Shown here: piece after piece, positions 14,820 to 18,101 of the stretch
Position numbering within the stretch: position 1 is the first letter of the stretch
Layout: each line of letters starts with the position of its first letter
Origin: an uncultured Beijerinckiaceae bacterium
GTDB lineage: Bacteria > Pseudomonadota > Alphaproteobacteria > Rhizobiales > Beijerinckiaceae
Length of the DNA stretch: 18,101 nt
Assembly: GCA_937863205.1 (NCBI GenBank)
Contig: CALMGA010000570.1
Span: 1 to 18,101 of the forward strand
Direction of reading: 5' to 3'
Notes under the pieces: model-generated
What the model saw: the letters and a program-made list of their open reading frames with translations, nothing else
Database searches by the model: none
Told to the model about the DNA's origin: nothing
Translations under genes and position numbers: made by a program

Positions 14820-15265
14820 GGCTCGGCTTCCTTGCAGGCCGGCGCGAAGGCATCGTTGCGGTCGAGGCCAACCACGCACCACACCACGTTGTCGGTAAAG
14901 CCGATGCCGCCGCCCGCTTCGGTGATCTGGTAGGACACCGGGCGCACCTTGCGGTCGCTCATCAGCGCACGGGCCTGGCAGTATCGCCGGGGGATATAGT
15001 CGAGCCCGTTGGCGCGGAAGCCGATCTCGTGGACATCGTCGAAGCCGACGATGGTGAGGCCGGAATGCCAGTACTCGATCTCGCGGGCGGCGAAGGCGCC
15101 GGAAATGTAGCCGAGCGGCTGCGGATCCTGGCACGCCTTGACCAGCCCGGAATAGCTGCCGTCGCGCTGCTCGGCCGGGGTCAGGGGGCGGGCCGAGGTG
15201 GGATACGACGGCGTGAGGGCCGCTGCGCAGCCGAGCGCGGCGGCAAGCAGGGGAAACTGTCGCAA
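14816..15265 (-). CDS. Conserved secreted protein of unknown function
   Basis: 149 residues from TTG 15265, preceded by GGGAG. The signal peptide is MRQFPLLAAALGCAAALTPS followed by YPTSARP, with cleavage near residue 27. The mature part contains four Cys (KACQ, RYCQ, VWCV, PACK), suggesting two disulfides, and otherwise mixed beta-like segments (SGLTIVGFDDVHEIGFRANG; SYQITEAGGGIGFTDNVVWC). No catalytic motif is recognised. I place it among uncharacterised rhizobial periplasmic proteins. A longer start at 15322 would precede the signal peptide with an Arg-rich stretch and is less likely. Its stop overlaps the expected start of the RNase T2 gene, so the two were probably translated together and may act in the same compartment. 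The function is unknown. Confidence 0.72.
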   Translation of the reverse strand: MRQFPLLAAALGCAAALTPSYPTSARPLTPAEQRDGSYSGLVKACQDPQPLGYISGAFAAREIEYWHSGLTIVGFDDVHEIGFRANGLDYIPRRYCQARALMSDRKVRPVSYQITEAGGGIGFTDNVVWCVVGLDRNDAFAPACKEAEP

Positions 15266-15492
15266 GGCGGGGCTCCCGTTGCAGAGGATCCTACGTTGGG
15301 ACGGCCGCGGCGAGCGGGTCAAGCCGCGTTCATTTCGCCAGCCGCATTCGGCCGTCTGCTGTGTCTCGCCCGCCGCGCCCGCTTCAACGATAACGGAAGC
15401 TGCCTTTGCGTCGAATGGCCGTGGTTCGGGACGATTGGCGGGACGGATCGGACTTCGGCGACCGGCGATGCCGATCCTCCGCCGTCGTCGCC

Positions 15493-15837
15493 TCAGCAGG
15501 TTCGCGTTGGGCGGCCAACGCTCCGCCCGCCGAGGGTTCTGACAAGCCGCAGGTTTTGATCGCGAAACCGCGAGGCCCTTTTGCGAAGCCCGCTTAGGGC
15601 TTCGGGCGGATCGTTCAGGACGCGCAGGCGCATCTCGCCCAGATCCAACGGGCGGGCCCCGAGATTTCGGCCGTGGAAGGCGCAGGTGGGGTCTTCGGGT
15701 CCCGGGCAGCCGCCGCAGCGCCGCTCACGCCGCCAGTCAGGAAACGCTCCTTGACGGCGATTGGCCTCGTCTCCGATCGGCGACAACGACGCGGAAACGA
15801 TACAGCCCGAACGCGCTGCAACAGGCAACGGCAGCAC
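15493..15837 (-). CDS. Possible hypothetical protein or gene remnant (114 aa)
   Basis: Open from GTG 15837. The middle, about residues 40-80, has 80-85 percent G/C at third positions and reads like protein: RCGGCPGPEDPTCAFHGRNL, then ARPLDLGEMRLRVLNDPPEA. The Cys/His pattern CxxC-x7-CxxH could bind zinc. Both ends have weak codon bias, so the ends may be wrong or the gene may be decayed. I do not recognise the family. No ribosome site was identified. Confidence 0.3.
   Translation of the reverse strand: MLPLPVAARSGCIVSASLSPIGDEANRRQGAFPDWRRERRCGGCPGPEDPTCAFHGRNLGARPLDLGEMRLRVLNDPPEALSGLRKRASRFRDQNLRLVRTLGGRSVGRPTRTC
15584..15604. promoter_or_regulatory. Stem-loop of unknown role
   Basis: Perfect 8-base arms CGAAGCCC (15584-15591) and GGGCTTCG (15597-15604) with the 5-base loop GCTTA. 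There is no T-run on either strand, so it is not a standard terminator. It lies inside the weak 15493-15837 frame. Confidence 0.3.
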
Positions 15838-15865
15838 GTCACCATCGCGTCCGGCACCCGGCGAC

Positions 15866-16084
15866 TTAGCGATATGTTGGAAAACAGCTTCGCTTGCCCG
15901 TCACGGCAACGTTTCGTACGAGACGTGGATCTCCCGCCCGCGCTTGTCGCATCAAAGGTCCGAGCTGCGCCTGGTTCGACGTCCAGCCGAGGGCGGACGC
16001 GTCGTGACCCGTTTGGCCGCTCGCCGTGCCCGCTGCGGTGAGCAGGTGGCTGCCATCGCCGCCGATGATCGCAGTGCCGGGCAC
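15866..16084 (-). pseudogene. Coding-like remnant, unrecognised
   Basis: The frame from GTG 16084 starts MPGTAIIGGDGSHLLTAAGT and continues ASGQTGHDASALGW. Strong G/C bias at third positions runs from about 16125 to 15960, then disappears. The biased part begins upstream of the only usable start, so the 5' end seems to be missing. It looks like a fragment of a former gene whose head was lost near 16157. No family is recognised. Confidence 0.3.
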
Positions 16085-16191
16085 CGCCGACCCGCCGCTC
16101 GGCAGGCCGAACTCGACGGCACGCGACTTCCACCGGCAGTGGGTGCTGATTTCGGTTCAACCGTATATGGTGCCCGGCAGGAGAACCGACG

Positions 16192-16983
16192 ATGCAAGCT
16201 TATTGGATCCGCTTGGTGGTGGGCGTTTCGGCGCTATCGGGATCGGTGGGAGGTGCCGCAGCGGCGTCCTGCGGCAACGGGGCGGGTGGCTATGAGGGTT
16301 GGAAGCGACAGATCACGGAGGAAGCGCGCGGCAGGTTCAGCGGTGCCGCGATCGCCGCGCTCGAAGGCACGCACTATAATCACGCGACCATCGGTGCCGA
16401 CCGCAGCCAGCACGGCTTCCACGTCTCGCTCGAATCCTTCCTCGCGCGCAGGGGCGGCGCGGCGATCGCCTCCCGGGGACGTTCGCTCAAGCGATCCCAA
16501 GCCGCCCTCTTCAGCTCGATCGAGCGGCGTTACGGCGTTCCACCGGGACCGCTTCTCGCCATTTGGGGCATGGAAACCGGCTTCGGGGCGGTCCACGGCA
16601 ATCAGGACGCGCTCTCGGCCGTCGCCACCCTCGCCTACGACTGCCGCCGCTCCGCTTACTTCACGGACCAGCTCTATGCCGCCCTGCAACTCATCGATCG
16701 GGGAACGCTGGCGCCTCACGCGCGGGGGTCGATGCACGGCGAGATCGGGCAAACCCAGTTCCTGCCCAAGACGATCCTCGAGTATGGCGTCGGCGGCAAC
16801 CTCGACAATAGCTCTGCCGCGCTGCAATCGACGGCGAATTTCATGAGGGCGCACGGCTGGCAGGCGGGCGCCGGCTACCAGCCGGGGCAACCCAACTTCG
16901 CGGCGATCCAAGCCTGGAACGCCGCACCTGTCTACGAACGCGCCATCGCCATGGTTGGCCAGCAGATCGACGAGGATCGTTGA
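16192..16983 (+). CDS. Lytic murein transglycosylase, MltB-like (SLT_2)
   Basis: 263 residues. Such enzymes cleave the MurNAc-GlcNAc bond of peptidoglycan, forming 1,6-anhydro ends, in the periplasm. ATG 16192 follows an AGGAG ribosome site. The signal peptide covers about residues 1-25 (IRLVVGVSALSGSVGGAAAA) and ends before the first mature Cys at 27. The SLT_2 domain starts near GYEGWKRQITEEARGRF. Catalytic Glu128 is in LLAIWGMETGFGAVHG. Later family blocks are EIGQTQFLPKTILEYGVGG and the substrate-lining NFMRAHGWQAGAGY. It is shorter than E. coli MltB and lacks a C-terminal peptidoglycan-binding domain, as in other short rhizobial members. No lipobox is evident, so it is probably soluble. 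It is a single-gene unit, flanked by intergenic DNA and a decayed transposase. Confidence 0.93.
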   Translation: MQAYWIRLVVGVSALSGSVGGAAAASCGNGAGGYEGWKRQITEEARGRFSGAAIAALEGTHYNHATIGADRSQHGFHVSLESFLARRGGAAIASRGRSLKRSQAALFSSIERRYGVPPGPLLAIWGMETGFGAVHGNQDALSAVATLAYDCRRSAYFTDQLYAALQLIDRGTLAPHARGSMHGEIGQTQFLPKTILEYGVGGNLDNSSAALQSTANFMRAHGWQAGAGYQPGQPNFAAIQAWNAAPVYERAIAMVGQQIDEDR

Positions 16984-17150
16984 TGGGACTTCAGCTGGGC
17001 GCGATCAGGAGTTTCGGCCCTGGAGGCTTAGTCTTATTGCGTCAGAAAAGCTCAGTTTGCTTGAGGTGAGAGGCCGGTGGCGTCGGCGATGGATCGCAGC
17101 GAGTTGAAATGGATCGGTGGACATAGCAGAGTGAAGCGGCGTTTTCGGCC
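16984..17150. other. Spacer between lytic transglycosylase and transposase remnant
   Basis: About 165 bases. I found no clear terminator, inverted-repeat end of the insertion sequence, or target duplication. A minus-strand frame ending at 17052 reads MGRKRRFTLLCPPIHFNSLR, then SIADATGLSPQAN, which looks protein-like but is not recognised. Confidence 0.35.
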
Positions 17151-17925
17151 CATGTCGATCATTTGGTCGAGGTGATCGGCCGTGCCGACAGGGTCGGTCC
17201 GCTGCGGGACGATTGTGGTGGCCTGCTGATGCCGCTGGAGCGCAAAAGCGTGGAGCCGATGGCGGCCGTGACGGCACCGGCGCGGGTGGCGGCCAAGCAT
17301 CCGTCCCGGCTGCACTTCGTTGGGCGGGCGCCGTGGTCGGACGAGGCGGTGCTGGCCCGGGTGCGCGACCATGCGCCGCCGGTCATGAGCGGCATGGCCC
17401 GGTTCGGGCCTGGATCGTCGAGGACACGGGGTTCCCCAAAAAGGGCCGGCACTCGGCGGGCGTGGCAGTGTTTGCGGCCAGATCGGCAAGCAGAACAACT
17501 GCCAAGTGGCGGTGAGCCTGTCGGTCGCCCAACAACGATCGTTGCTCGGCGGCCAGCCTGCCGATCGCCTACCGGCGGACGGCGCCTTCTGCGCCGGCTT
17601 GTCCGCCCCGGATCTGGCCGACGTCGTCGGGGGGCCGCCGACGCTCAGCGTTTGGCATCCCGGTGAGGGACCCTTGCCGCCCAAGCCTCCGACGTCCAAA
17701 ACATGGACTGGCAGGGGCCGGCCGCCGTCCCGGCTGCGCCGCGGCCCCGACCACAAGCCGGTCTCGGTCAAGGCTTTGGCCGAACACCTCGACGCCGACG
17801 CGTGGCGGACCGTTTGTTGGCGCGAGGGAAGCAACGTCGACCTCGCGTCCCGCTTCGCCGCGGTGCGTCTGCCACCGGACCCGAGGAACTGGACGCAGCC
17901 ATCCATGACGCGGTCGGCAAGCTGA
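17151..17925 (+). pseudogene. Decayed IS701-like (DDE_5) transposase
   Basis: Fragments of one transposase appear in order but in several frames: LLMPLERKSVEPMAA and LHFVGRAPWSDEAVL (17163-17395), then PVRAWIVEDTGFPKKGRHSA with the first catalytic Asp (frame change near 17400), then CGQIGKQNNCQVAVSLSVA (change near 17473), then PIAYR, and FCAGLSAPDLADVVG through GRGRPPSRLRRGPDHKPVSV and WREGSNVDLASRFAAVRLPP (to about 17880). Between PIAYR and FCAGLSA roughly 80 residues usual for the family, including the second Asp block, are missing. The C-terminal third with the catalytic Glu is also absent. It cannot encode an active enzyme. The true N-terminus is not found (in-frame TAG upstream). Confidence 0.85.
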
Positions 17926-18101
17926 ATGTCGAGCGAAACCAGCATGCGTTGGGTACTCCGCCAAAGGCTGCTTAGCCGGACCTGCACGGCATCGGGGATC
18001 ATGCTCGGTGCCGAAGCACGAGTCAGCGTCCAAGGAAAGCTGGCGGCTAACACTACTTTGGCAAGTTGATTGGAACCGGTTGGATCCATCGCTGATTCGC
18101 G
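17926..18101. other. Window end, no gene assigned
   Basis: Downstream of the truncated transposase. Two overlapping frames look mildly protein-like: plus strand ending at 17975 (EELDAAIHDAVGKLN) and minus strand from 18089 (MDPTGSNQLAKVVLAASFPW). Neither is recognised. This may be DNA flanking the insertion, or another mobile-element fragment. Confidence 0.3.

Larger units (their letters stand above)
15266..16191. other. Long intergenic region with coding-like remnants
   Basis: 926 bases without a gene I can name. Two minus-strand stretches look coding by third-position bias over part of their length (15493-15837 and 15866-16157) and are listed or discussed separately. A stem-loop lies at 15584-15604. 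The rest has irregular composition and no RNA gene was seen. Confidence 0.5.

Noticed and set aside
12998..15559. 853-codon open frame on the plus strand
   Set aside because: Runs antisense across sppA, the RNase T2 gene and the small secreted protein gene; no domain is recognisable.
17052..18089. 345-codon open frame on the minus strand
   Set aside because: Mostly antisense to the transposase fragments. Its two ends look slightly protein-like but not enough to call a gene.

Overview
The window is high-GC, densely coded bacterial DNA. Gene content points to an alphaproteobacterium of the Hyphomicrobiales (Rhizobiales) type: an M23 peptidase of the long membrane-anchored rhizobial form, the sppA-ihfB-lapA-trpF order, an L,D-transpeptidase with a Pro/Ala linker, PPK2 and a Tat-exported MdoG-family protein. 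The order is inferred from gene families and synteny, not from a marker gene. No rRNA, tRNA or CRISPR array was seen.

Layout. 1-1527 (minus): M23 peptidase, C-terminus outside the window. 1528-2009: non-coding, with two in-phase palindromes. 2010-3647 (plus): OpgG/MdoG glucan biosynthesis protein. 3663-7347 (minus): apparent operon pheT, small secreted protein, creatininase-family protein with a His-rich repeat tail. 7474-10641 (plus): cytidine deaminase, an unrecognised small protein, polyphosphate kinase 2 and an L,D-transpeptidase. 10654-11307 (minus): KpsT-type ABC ATPase without a visible permease, preceded by tiny overlapping ORFs. 11610-13957 (minus): sppA, ihfB, lapA, trpF. 14081-15265 (minus): a small secreted protein and an RNase T2 whose signal peptide and catalytic domain lie in different frames. 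15266-16191: mostly non-coding, with coding-like remnants. 16192-16983 (plus): MltB-like lytic transglycosylase. 17151-17925 (plus): decayed IS701-like transposase.

A cell-envelope theme runs through the window: an M23 peptidase, an L,D-transpeptidase and a lytic transglycosylase act on peptidoglycan; OpgG makes periplasmic glucans; LapA, SppA and KpsT belong to the membrane or its polysaccharides. These genes are scattered on both strands and do not form one operon. Several genes lack their usual partners here (pheT without pheS, trpF without trpBA, opgG without opgH, kpsT without kpsM), which suggests rearrangement.

I found no convincing new multi-gene system. The best leads are the RNase T2 with a CTG at its expected start and a one-base frameshift, the His-rich repeat tail on the creatininase-family protein, the paired palindromes upstream of the M23 gene, and the overlapping mini-ORFs before kpsT.
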